Assembly: GCA_947452875.1 (NCBI GenBank)
Contig: CANGEZ010000006.1
Coordinates: 1 to 24,339, forward strand
From: Chitinophagaceae bacterium
GTDB lineage: Bacteria > Bacteroidota > Bacteroidia > Chitinophagales > Chitinophagaceae
Length of the DNA: 24,339 nt
Reading direction: 5' to 3'
The notes beneath the pieces are model-generated. The model did no database searches and had not been told where the DNA came from. It worked only from the letters and a program-made list of their open reading frames with translations. The position numbers and the translations under genes were made by a program. Positions 14,977 through 23,092 of the stretch are shown in pieces. Numbering within the stretch: the first letter of the stretch is position 1; each line of letters starts with the position of its first letter.

Positions 14977-16803
14977 TTATTGTTTTAATCTTTTAATAAA
15001 ATTTGGATTGATATAAATATAATTCCAGTTTTCATATTTAGAAAAAAATCCGGTTATCTCTACGGGTTCAGCTACAAAATCAAGAACTTGGTTGTTTATT
15101 TTCTCTCCGCTTTCACCCAATAAGACAGCATATTTTTTTTGGTTATTTTCAGTGTAAGTTATCATCGGCATAATCCCACCACTGATGCATCTGATGGCGC
15201 AACTTCTATGAGGTTTTCCTTCACCGGGATTCATGGCACCTAAATAACATTTTGGATCAATGATTTCGCCTTTAATGGTAACCCTTCCAAGTTTTTGTAT
15301 AGAGGGTTGGAAATTCGACAATTGTGTTTTAGGTTGGTGAAATGAATTTTCTTTATTGGTTAGTTCCATTGCTTTCACACTGTCTCTGATAATGATGGTT
15401 CCATTTATAGTAGCCATGCCATTGTTATTTTTCTTAAACCATTGATCAATCAGTGAATCAGCCCCAAATTTCCAGGCGTTTACCAGGGGAAGCACTTCAT
15501 TTACAGGGTTGCCAAAAATATCTTTTCCTTTTGTAATTAATATATGAGGAAATGGTGTGTTGCTCACAAAGCCAGTATATTCAGCCACTTCATTGTAACG
15601 ATATTCGGAATTGGCTATTTTTCTTTGTGAAAAAGTGAATGAAAAAAGAAAAACAAATCCAATGAGTATAGCAGGAAATACAAAACGAGAAATTGATTTT
15701 TTAATGTTTACATCCAATCCATCCATCCAGCCAATGAAAAAATTATCTTTTGTTTTTGGAGAATCGTTTCCAATGATATTCAATGGTGATATGAACACTC
15801 CTTCTCCTGAACCTGTAGGATTTACATAAATAAATTCGTTTTTAAGCTTCAATTGATAGGTACAAACTTTTTCTGAAAAAGGAGCAGGAGAGCAACCATC
15901 TTGTGGATGGTATTGATAACCATGCCAAGGACAAGTAATGCAACCGTCTATGATCTTTCCTTCTCCCAATGGTCCGTTTTGGTGTTTACACACATTATGT
16001 ACGGCACTTAACTTGTTGTCATATTTGAAAATGGCAATGCGTTCGTTATTTACGTTTACCATTTTAGCTTTATCGTTTTCGATTTCATTAATACGGCAAA
16101 CTAAATGCCAACCATCTTCGTCAATCTTATTTTTAAGCTGATCAAATTTTAATGCTTTGATGCCAGCCCAGATGTGAATGGTGGAAAGGAAAATCAGTCC
16201 GGAATAAATAAACAGATAAATAATCAAGTTGTTTTCAAATTGCAATATCCCTAAAACCACATGTAAAACAACCAGGAAATAAACAAAATAAACCAACATG
16301 TGTAAAGACTTCCATACTTTAGGACTTAATGTAGCCAGCCAAAAATCATGACTTGTAAAAGCCATCAACATCAAGATTATGTAAGCAATGAAACCTAATG
16401 TTTGGAAAGGAAAAAATAAAAATGAATCATAGTGTGTATTACTAGTAAATACTGAAAGTATGGGATTCAAATTTCCATTACCATGAAACCAGAAAATACT
16501 AAAACAAGCATGTACGCTTACGACAAAAAACAACATGACACCCAGATGCCTTCTGTTATAAAGCATTGGCAGGAATTTGGGATTAATTCTGCAAAGAGGA
16601 CCGATACTAAGAATGATATGTAACAGTACAATACTTAATAGTCCAAAAGAGCGAATAATCACGGTGGCAATATTTGCTTTTGGAAACAGTATCAGATTTG
16701 AAACAAATGAAACAAATAAAAAACCAACTATGAAAAATACTACCCATAGATCGTATTTTCTTTTGAATTTATTCCATGAAATGGCTTGATACGATGCACT
16801 CAT
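14977..16803 (-). CDS. Ferric-reductase-like transmembrane protein with Rieske domain and C-terminal Cys/His domain
   Basis: This 608-residue protein has four parts. (1) Six membrane helices (about 20-40, 45-71, 87-105, 128-150, 163-187, 193-217) of ferric-reductase/MsrQ type, with histidine pairs H86/H98 and H168/H181 placed to hold two b haems. (2) A Rieske domain (about 230-328) with C272, H274 (VCKHQNGPLGEG) and C291, H294 (TCPWHGYQYH). (3) A seventh helix (374-391, FVFPAILIGFVFLFSFTF). (4) A C-terminal domain with an unusual motif, DPKCYLGAMNPGEGK (C519) followed by HRSCAIRC (H532, C535, C539) and GG. If the N-terminus is inside, the Rieske domain is cytoplasmic and the last domain outside, giving a path for electrons across the membrane. 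Its final acceptor is unknown. It is the third of four tightly packed genes. Confidence 0.83.
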   Translation of the reverse strand: MSASYQAISWNKFKRKYDLWVVFFIVGFLFVSFVSNLILFPKANIATVIIRSFGLLSIVLLHIILSIGPLCRINPKFLPMLYNRRHLGVMLFFVVSVHACFSIFWFHGNGNLNPILSVFTSNTHYDSFLFFPFQTLGFIAYIILMLMAFTSHDFWLATLSPKVWKSLHMLVYFVYFLVVLHVVLGILQFENNLIIYLFIYSGLIFLSTIHIWAGIKALKFDQLKNKIDEDGWHLVCRINEIENDKAKMVNVNNERIAIFKYDNKLSAVHNVCKHQNGPLGEGKIIDGCITCPWHGYQYHPQDGCSPAPFSEKVCTYQLKLKNEFIYVNPTGSGEGVFISPLNIIGNDSPKTKDNFFIGWMDGLDVNIKKSISRFVFPAILIGFVFLFSFTFSQRKIANSEYRYNEVAEYTGFVSNTPFPHILITKGKDIFGNPVNEVLPLVNAWKFGADSLIDQWFKKNNNGMATINGTIIIRDSVKAMELTNKENSFHQPKTQLSNFQPSIQKLGRVTIKGEIIDPKCYLGAMNPGEGKPHRSCAIRCISGGIMPMITYTENNQKKYAVLLGESGEKINNQVLDFVAEPVEITGFFSKYENWNYIYINPNFIKRLKQ

Positions 16804-16808
16804 AATAA

Positions 16809-16922
16809 CTAATATTTAGAAATGACAGTACTTCCAATATATGCTGCAACCACGGCTATCAGTAAAACTATGGCAATACAAATCCAATAAATAAGATGTT
16901 TTTTTCTTAAAGGTCGTATCAT
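16809..16922 (-). CDS. 37-residue single-helix membrane protein
   Basis: The protein is a basic start (MIRPLRKKH), one strong helix (IYWICIAIVLLIAVVAAYIG) and a short tail (STVISKY). Its ATG overlaps the stop of the upstream gene as ATGA, and its TAG lies 5 bp before the ATG of the large Rieske membrane protein. This perfect packing inside an operon, together with a positively charged start before a clean helix, supports a real gene despite its size. Single-helix small subunits are common in membrane redox complexes (for example the CcoQ/CcoS type in cbb3 oxidases), so an assembly or stabilising role for its neighbour is the best inference. No homologue is recognised. Confidence 0.72.
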   Translation of the reverse strand: MIRPLRKKHLIYWICIAIVLLIAVVAAYIGSTVISKY

Positions 16923-17113
16923 GTATGGGGTATATTTTTTTTGTTAATCAATATTGGCCAAAGTAAAACACAACCGCCAAAAATCAGTAGCTTGAACAAA
17001 AATTTAGGCTGGGCAGCAGCGGCATCAATTTTTTTAATCTTATAATTCACAAAGTAAAATGAGTAAACCAATCCTACAATCAAATAAAAGTATATGACGA
17101 AAACAATTAACAT
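16919..17113 (-). CDS. Small two-helix membrane protein heading the redox operon
   Basis: The protein is 64 residues from the ATG at 17113; an in-frame TTG at 17152 would give 77 residues (adding a WTYKYFDKIRN start) but is a rarer start codon. There are two hydrophobic helices, MLIVFVIYFYLIVGLVYSFYF and, after KIKKIDAAAAQPKF, FKLLIFGGCVLLWPILI, with a basic stretch between them and a KK at the end. No motif identifies the family. It is the first gene of a four-gene minus-strand unit and overlaps the 37-residue gene by 4 bp (ATGA). It is probably a small subunit or assembly factor of the Rieske/haem protein. Confidence 0.68.
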   Translation of the reverse strand: MLIVFVIYFYLIVGLVYSFYFVNYKIKKIDAAAAQPKFLFKLLIFGGCVLLWPILINKKNIPHT

Positions 17114-17268
17114 ACAATTCCTGATTTTATCAAAATATTTATAAGTCCACAAAATACCATTTTTTCAATAAAATTATAAGATGCTTTGGTAATAACTTTT
17201 AATGTAAAAAATCTATAAACCTGATGAATTTTAGTGAATGATGTCTATTATGTCTCAAGCGATTTTGT

Positions 17269-18291
17269 TCATTTTCTTACAACGTAGTAAACAGGATTCC
17301 TGATGCCATTTTCAATTAAGTAAAAATTTAAGAAGTCTTCCGTGTATACATTATGGTATTCTGCAAGTTCATTGAGGTTTCTGTTTTCACAAATGCTTTC
17401 TTTGTTGATTTTTATTTTCAATGGTGGCGTTGTTTGCAAACTAAAAAATACAGTTCCCATGAAATTATCGCATTGTGGTACACCGCCACCATTTGGATAC
17501 AACTTGAAATCCCATTTGTTACCAGGAATAAAACTATAATGGTATTTAGCGAAGAAATTATCAACTTTAAAAAAGTCCTCAGACTTTATACTTGACATCA
17601 GACTAAATGAACTTGAAAATCTTGATGTGTTGTCTTTTCCTAATTTCAGCTCATATTCAGGTCTGAATTTTTTCAAATAATTGTACTTGGTTAATTTATT
17701 ATTCTTAAAGGAGATGATATAATTGCAAGTGTCAATCATTGCTTCGTCAGTATATTCTGAAGTAGAAAAATAGCTTTCATGGTTACTATTCAGTGATTTC
17801 ACAATTGCCTTTATTTTCGAAGTATCCGGTTCCGAAAAATAATTGATGTTTTCAATTGTCTTGATTCGCTTGTCGCTGTCAATAAGCCAACTAGAATATG
17901 AATTCCTTTCAATAATATAACTGTTAATGATTGTTGTATTTTGATCTACAACAATCGAGTCCAATGCATTTCCTTCCTTATCGTATTTTACTATGATAAT
18001 TTTTTCATCATCCGGAATGTATTTTTTTTCTATGAAAATATATTTTTTATTGTAATCATATTTATTGTCACACACCAATGGGAGTGAGAAGTGAGTATGA
18101 TTGTCAACATAGTCTGAATCTGATGTGGTTATTTTTCTGATTACTCCTTTCATGAAAAGTTCCTCCAATGTGTTGTACTGTGTAGTATCAATTTTATTTA
18201 CTGCTAGAAATTTATCTGCAGGTGTTTTTTCCCATTTAGAATCTGTACAGGCGAATAAAAAAGGCAGTATAAAAATGACAATATTTTTCAA
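17269..18291 (-). CDS. Hypothetical lipoprotein
   Basis: This 340-residue protein has a lipoprotein signal (NIVIFILPFLFAC, with C15 as the lipidated residue, lipobox LFAC) followed by TDSKWEK. The mature part is rich in Asn, Lys, Asp and Ser, has short beta-strand-like segments and shows no motif I recognise. No ATG or GTG starts the signal: the start is TTG at 18291, and the frame above it is open only to a TGA about 45 bp upstream. It stands alone, 156 bp upstream of the redox operon on the same strand. The function is unknown; it is probably anchored in the inner or outer membrane. Confidence 0.72.
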   Translation of the reverse strand: MKNIVIFILPFLFACTDSKWEKTPADKFLAVNKIDTTQYNTLEELFMKGVIRKITTSDSDYVDNHTHFSLPLVCDNKYDYNKKYIFIEKKYIPDDEKIIIVKYDKEGNALDSIVVDQNTTIINSYIIERNSYSSWLIDSDKRIKTIENINYFSEPDTSKIKAIVKSLNSNHESYFSTSEYTDEAMIDTCNYIISFKNNKLTKYNYLKKFRPEYELKLGKDNTSRFSSSFSLMSSIKSEDFFKVDNFFAKYHYSFIPGNKWDFKLYPNGGGVPQCDNFMGTVFFSLQTTPPLKIKINKESICENRNLNELAEYHNVYTEDFLNFYLIENGIRNPVYYVVRK

Positions 18292-18572
18292 TTTGATGAG
18301 TTGTTTTAATTTAATTAGAAATGATTGAGTTTGAATTCAATATCAAAATAAGGTGCCAAATTCTCATTTTTATTCTTTAGTCGTGATAAAATTACCATCA
18401 CATTTTAATTTCTTTTCAAAATTTTATAGATAACAGATAATCAATAAGATATGATTTTTTTGAGAGCCTGCTGACTTAAAATTTTAAAGTTTTCAACAAA
18501 AAAATCTTTAAAATCATAATATTTTATAATAAAGTGCGTTTTATAGCTTGAACAACCAAAAATCCAATTCGT

Positions 18573-21500
18573 ATGAACAAAACTATCTACACTTACAAGC
18601 TATTACTATTGTTTCTGGTCATCCTAACCCAGCAAACAATAGCCCAAACTTCAACAAGCTGGACAGGAGAGACTAGCACTTCCTGGAACCTTGCTTCTAA
18701 CTGGACAAATGGCATTCCCGATTCTAGTAAAGATGTTTACATCGGCGATGCAAATTTCACAGGAACTTACCAACCTAAAATTGCAACTGTTGCTTCATGC
18801 AATTCAATTACAGTAGGAGAGGTGATTTCTGCTACATTATCAGTTAGCCAGTCTTTAAAAGTATTCAGTAACCTTAAAATTATGAGTAATGGTATTATTA
18901 ACCATACTACTGGTAATTTGTATTTAAAAGGCAACTGGTACAATAATGGTGATTACCAAACAACAACAAGTTCTAAAGTAGTCATGTATGGTACTTCTCA
19001 AACAATTGCTGGGAACAATTCTACATTTTTCAGAAAGTTGACTATTAATGCAAGTACAATATTAACACTTACAAAAGACATATTTGTTTCAGGAACAGGA
19101 AATTTACTCACTGTATCTGGTGAACTTAATCCAGGAATGAGTCCTAGTTATTTAACAACAGCAGGAACCATTGCGGTAAACAGAGCTGGTAAATTAAAAG
19201 TAAACAAAGCTACTTTTGCTGACAACTATTCAATTACTGGTTTGTCTTTATATGCTGGTTCTATAATAGATTACGCCTCTACAGTAACCAATCAAACAAT
19301 TAGTTCTTCTTATACTTATTCAACTTTAATGATAAGTGGTGCAGGAACGAAATCATTGGCTGCAAATCTACCTGCATTATATTCAAGAGCTGCTGATGCA
19401 GGAAAAATAATAGTAAATGGCGGTACATTTGATATGAGTACTTTTACAGCAAGCAGAGGAGTTTCAATTGCAGGAGGAGAAATGACTGTTGCCAATGGAG
19501 CTGTACTAAAACTTGCAGGAAATAGTAATTTTCCTAAAAACTTTGCCAGTGTAAATTTCGCCTCTAATAGTTTGACAGATTATTATGGAGCCAATCAAAT
19601 CATTTCAAATGTTGCTTATGGTAATTTATTAATTGAAGGTTCTGGTACAAAGTCTGCTACACAATCTTTTTCAGTTTCTGGTGATTTGACCATTCAAAGC
19701 AGTATAATCAATACAGCATCTAACACAATGACTGTTTCCATCAAGGGTGGACTTATAATGAATGGTGGAAGTATAACCGGAACTGATGCTACTTATGAGT
19801 TAAATGGCAGTGCAGATCAATCAGTGAATCTTTTAAGTGATTTATACAATGTAAAAATTAATAAAACAGGAGGCAAGGTTAACTTGATATCAGACATGAA
19901 TATTGCTACTAACCTTAATTTCGTTTCAGGTGTTATCAATACAAATAGCAATAAAGTTTCTATATTAACATCTGCAACAATAACAGGTGCAGCTTATTCA
20001 ACAGGATGGGTAAATGGTAATTTGAAAAAACATGTGAATGCGGGTTCATCAGTTTCCAAAGCATTTGAAATTGGCTCGGCTACACACTATTCACCTACAA
20101 GCATTCAATTTGCATCGGTAAGTACTGCTGGAGATCTAACAGCAACTTTAATTTCAACAGACCATCCTGAGTTAGATTATTCAGGTATCAATCCAGAAAA
20201 AAGTGTAAACCAATATTGGTCATTTAATAATGAAGGAGTTGGCTTCACAACTGCAAGTATGACTTTTGAGTGGAATGCAGCAGATGTTGATGCTGGGGCA
20301 GATGTAAATAGTTTCTTATCAGGAAAATATGGCAGCACTACTTGGGCTAAATATGCAGTTTCTTCAGAAGTGGCCAACTCAATTGTTGTTTCAAATGTTA
20401 CAGCATTAGAGGAATTTGCTATAGGCGAAAAAATTACAGAATATCATTGGACAGGCGCTGATTACACAACAGATTGGTATACTCCAAAAAACTGGTACGG
20501 TGGAGTTCCTGATTCATCAAGTAACGTGACTATACCAAACCCATTAAGTGGTAGAAGAAATTATCCAATTTTAACTTCATCTCAATCAGCTAAAGTAAAC
20601 AACCTTGTCATTGAAAGTGAAGGTTCATTAATTGTTGATGATGCTACTATTCAAATTAATGGTAATGCTTCTAATTCAGGTGTTTTTGATGTAACTAATG
20701 GAACAGTAGAATTTAATGGAAGGTCTTCTCAAACAGTTGCCAGCGGATTATTTACCGGCAATAAGTTGAAAAATCTTGTTGTAAATAGCGAGTTGACACT
20801 TGCAGATATAGATTCTCTTACAGGGTCTTTATCAATCGCTGCAGGAAAAACTCTATTTACAAACGATAACCTTACTTTAAAATCAGACGCAAACGGAACA
20901 GCTAGAATAGCTCCTTTACCATGTGACGCATCTGGAAGATCAACAGTCATTATTGAGGGGAAAATAAATATTGAAAGATACATTCCTGCTAGAAAAGCAT
21001 GGCGTTTATTAAGTGCTCCAGTAAAATCTGAATCTGCTCCAACCATTTGTGGTGCTTGGCAGGAAAGCGCTTATGGAAGTTCATTGACAAGTGCGGTTTC
21101 TAATCCTAATCCTACACAGCATTATGGTGTTCACATTACCGGTGGAACCACTCAAAATGGTTTTGATCAGAGTGTAACCAATTTGCCTTCAGTAAAATTT
21201 TATAATCCAACTACTAATACGTTTTCAGGATTGCCTTCAACTCCAGGTACATTAAGACCAATTACTGATTATACCGGTTATATGATTTATATCCGTGGTG
21301 ATAGAGGTATAGATCTTTCAATGGGAGCTAGTGCAGCTATTACTTCAACTACTTTAAGAATCAAAGGAGAAGTACGTACAGGTAACCAAGACGTTCCGGT
21401 GAATGCACAAAACTTCACTGTATTCGGAAATCCATATGCTTCGCCAATTGATTTTGCAACTTTGACAAAAGACAACGTTAAGAACTCTTTCTATATCTGG

Positions 21501-22499
21501 GATCCGAAATTATCAGGTTCTCAAGGCTTAGGCGCTTATGTAACTGTGAGCTATAATAGCGGAACAGGAACATATGATGTAACAACAGCTTCAAGTCCAA
21601 TCAGCCAGTACATCCCAAGTGGTGAAGCCATTTTGATTGAATCTGCTGATGGCACTAGAGCTGGTACGATCACTGTAAAAGAATCTGATAAAGCATCTGG
21701 TGTTAGTGATATGCTTTTCGGAAGAAATAACAGTAATGCAAAAACGCTTAGAGTAAACTTGTACGGACAAGATGCTGATGCTACTTATAGTCTGCTTGAT
21801 GGTTCAATGACTTCATATCATGACAACAACTCAAACGGATTTGATAAAGATGATATCAAAAAATTAGCTGCTGCCGGTGAAAGTATCGCTTTCAGTAGAA
21901 CAGGACATACATTGGCCATTGAAAGAAAAAAGACTATTACATCTAATGATACCAGCTTCATCAATTTAAGCCAAACTAAAAAACAAAATTATCGTTTGGA
22001 TATCATTACTGAGAATTTGACTGCAGCGAATTTGGTAGCTGTAGTTAAAGATAACTATGCTGCTACAACAAATAATTTACCTGTAAATTTAAATGGCTCA
22101 ACTTATGTTGACTTTACGGTAAACAACGACCCTGCTTCATTTGCAGCTGATCGTTTCAGCATCGTGTTTATGACAAATACAAAATCAGAAACAAATAAAA
22201 CTATAACTCCAGTTGAAAAAGCAGTTGTAAAGCCAACACAAATTGCTTCTGTAACAGTTTATCCTAATCCGGTTGTAAGTAATGACATCAATGTTAAATT
22301 CATAAATATGGAAACAGGAAACTACAATCTTAAACTGTATAACATCACAGGTCAGTTGGTTGCGACTCAATCTGTAAAATACACTACTAAAGATGCAGGC
22401 GTAACCATGAAAGTTGAAAATGGATTTGTTGCAGGTAAATACGAATTGAAAATAGAAGGGAATGGTAAATCTATCAACACTTCAATTTTAAAACAATAA
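18573..22499 (+). CDS. Large secreted surface protein with T9SS type A sorting domain
   Basis: This 1308-residue protein has a signal peptide (YKLLLLFLVILTQQTIAQ). Two similar modules begin with W-T-G...W...NW..G.PDSS: near residue 29 (SWTGETSTSWNLASNW) and near residue 623 (HWTGADYTTDWYTPKNW). Each is followed by many short strands with N/G turns (GSLIVDDATIQINGN, GTVEFNGRSSQ), suggesting a right-handed beta-helix. A conserved central section (INIERYIPARKAWRLLSAP) follows. The C-terminal ~85 residues (VTVYPNPVVSNDINVKF to the end) form the type A CTD recognised by the type IX secretion system, which removes the CTD and attaches the protein to the surface or releases it. The partner or ligand is unknown; an adhesin or matrix role is likely. 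A strong terminator follows. Confidence 0.88.
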   Translation: MNKTIYTYKLLLLFLVILTQQTIAQTSTSWTGETSTSWNLASNWTNGIPDSSKDVYIGDANFTGTYQPKIATVASCNSITVGEVISATLSVSQSLKVFSNLKIMSNGIINHTTGNLYLKGNWYNNGDYQTTTSSKVVMYGTSQTIAGNNSTFFRKLTINASTILTLTKDIFVSGTGNLLTVSGELNPGMSPSYLTTAGTIAVNRAGKLKVNKATFADNYSITGLSLYAGSIIDYASTVTNQTISSSYTYSTLMISGAGTKSLAANLPALYSRAADAGKIIVNGGTFDMSTFTASRGVSIAGGEMTVANGAVLKLAGNSNFPKNFASVNFASNSLTDYYGANQIISNVAYGNLLIEGSGTKSATQSFSVSGDLTIQSSIINTASNTMTVSIKGGLIMNGGSITGTDATYELNGSADQSVNLLSDLYNVKINKTGGKVNLISDMNIATNLNFVSGVINTNSNKVSILTSATITGAAYSTGWVNGNLKKHVNAGSSVSKAFEIGSATHYSPTSIQFASVSTAGDLTATLISTDHPELDYSGINPEKSVNQYWSFNNEGVGFTTASMTFEWNAADVDAGADVNSFLSGKYGSTTWAKYAVSSEVANSIVVSNVTALEEFAIGEKITEYHWTGADYTTDWYTPKNWYGGVPDSSSNVTIPNPLSGRRNYPILTSSQSAKVNNLVIESEGSLIVDDATIQINGNASNSGVFDVTNGTVEFNGRSSQTVASGLFTGNKLKNLVVNSELTLADIDSLTGSLSIAAGKTLFTNDNLTLKSDANGTARIAPLPCDASGRSTVIIEGKINIERYIPARKAWRLLSAPVKSESAPTICGAWQESAYGSSLTSAVSNPNPTQHYGVHITGGTTQNGFDQSVTNLPSVKFYNPTTNTFSGLPSTPGTLRPITDYTGYMIYIRGDRGIDLSMGASAAITSTTLRIKGEVRTGNQDVPVNAQNFTVFGNPYASPIDFATLTKDNVKNSFYIWDPKLSGSQGLGAYVTVSYNSGTGTYDVTTASSPISQYIPSGEAILIESADGTRAGTITVKESDKASGVSDMLFGRNNSNAKTLRVNLYGQDADATYSLLDGSMTSYHDNNSNGFDKDDIKKLAAAGESIAFSRTGHTLAIERKKTITSNDTSFINLSQTKKQNYRLDIITENLTAANLVAVVKDNYAATTNNLPVNLNGSTYVDFTVNNDPASFAADRFSIVFMTNTKSETNKTITPVEKAVVKPTQIASVTVYPNPVVSNDINVKFINMETGNYNLKLYNITGQLVATQSVKYTTKDAGVTMKVENGFVAGKYELKIEGNGKSINTSILKQ

Positions 22500-22525
22500 T
22501 CAATTATTTTTTATCACATAAAAAA

Positions 22526-22554
22526 GGCCACTCTAAACGAGTGGTCTTTTTTTT
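22526..22554. terminator. Bidirectional terminator between convergent genes
   Basis: The stem GGCCACTC (22526-22533)/GAGTGGTC (22539-22546, one G-T pair), with loop TAAAC, is preceded by six A and followed by eight T. It can end both the T9SS protein transcript (+) and the panD transcript (-), whose stop is at 22553-22555. Confidence 0.9.
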
Positions 22555-22897
22555 ATAATTTATTTCCTTCTTTTGGGAACACCACAACAGGAATGTGCTT
22601 TTTGGCTAATTCAAAATCCATCGAAGCATAAGAAATGATAATAACAACATCACCTGCAGCGCCTCTTCTGGCAGCAGCTCCATTTAAACAAACTACACCA
22701 CTGCCCCTTTCTCCTTTAATCAAATATGTTTCTAATCTTTCTCCATTATTTACATTTACAACATGTATTTTTTCAAACTCGATCATGTTTGCAGCATCCA
22801 TTAAGTCAGCATCCAAAGTCAAACTGCCGATATAGTTAAGATTAGCTTCAGTAATTACAGCTCTGTGTACTTTAGATTTTAAAACCTCAATTGTCAT
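22553..22897 (-). CDS. panD: Aspartate 1-decarboxylase
   Basis: This 114-residue enzyme converts L-aspartate to beta-alanine for pantothenate and coenzyme A synthesis in the cytoplasm. It is made as a proenzyme that cleaves itself at G24-S25 (NYIGSLTLD), turning Ser25 into the pyruvoyl group. Other known active-site residues line up: K9, H11 (KSKVHRA), R54 and Y58 (NGERLETY), and the NGAAARRGAAGD loop. The length is normal. It is not next to other pan genes here: it lies convergent to the T9SS protein and divergent from the adhesin gene. Confidence 0.97.
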   Translation of the reverse strand: MTIEVLKSKVHRAVITEANLNYIGSLTLDADLMDAANMIEFEKIHVVNVNNGERLETYLIKGERGSGVVCLNGAAARRGAAGDVVIIISYASMDFELAKKHIPVVVFPKEGNKL

Positions 22898-23065
22898 GAA
22901 AATTTTTTTACAAATGTCATCAATTTTTTTAAAAAAGACAATTCTGTTATTTTGAAGAATTCAATTAAAATCAAATCGATATTAGTTTAATTAAAGCTAT
23001 TTACTTTGATACAGCTAAAATTGTCCAAAATGTGTATAAACTAACATTTATACCAATAATCACGT

Positions 23066-23073
23066 TAGCTTTG
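23066..23073 (+). promoter_or_regulatory. Possible -7 box of the adhesin gene
   Basis: TAGCTTTG is an exact fit to TAnnTTTG, 19 bp upstream of the ATG at 23093. No clear TTTG lies at the expected upstream distance, so it is tentative. Confidence 0.35.
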
Positions 23074-23092
23074 TGCGTTCGAAACTCATAGC

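Noticed and set aside
13845..16803. Ring-hydroxylating dioxygenase system
   Set aside because: Rieske domains are present, but there is no mononuclear-iron catalytic domain and no ferredoxin reductase of that type; the partners are an FMN reductase and a haem membrane domain.
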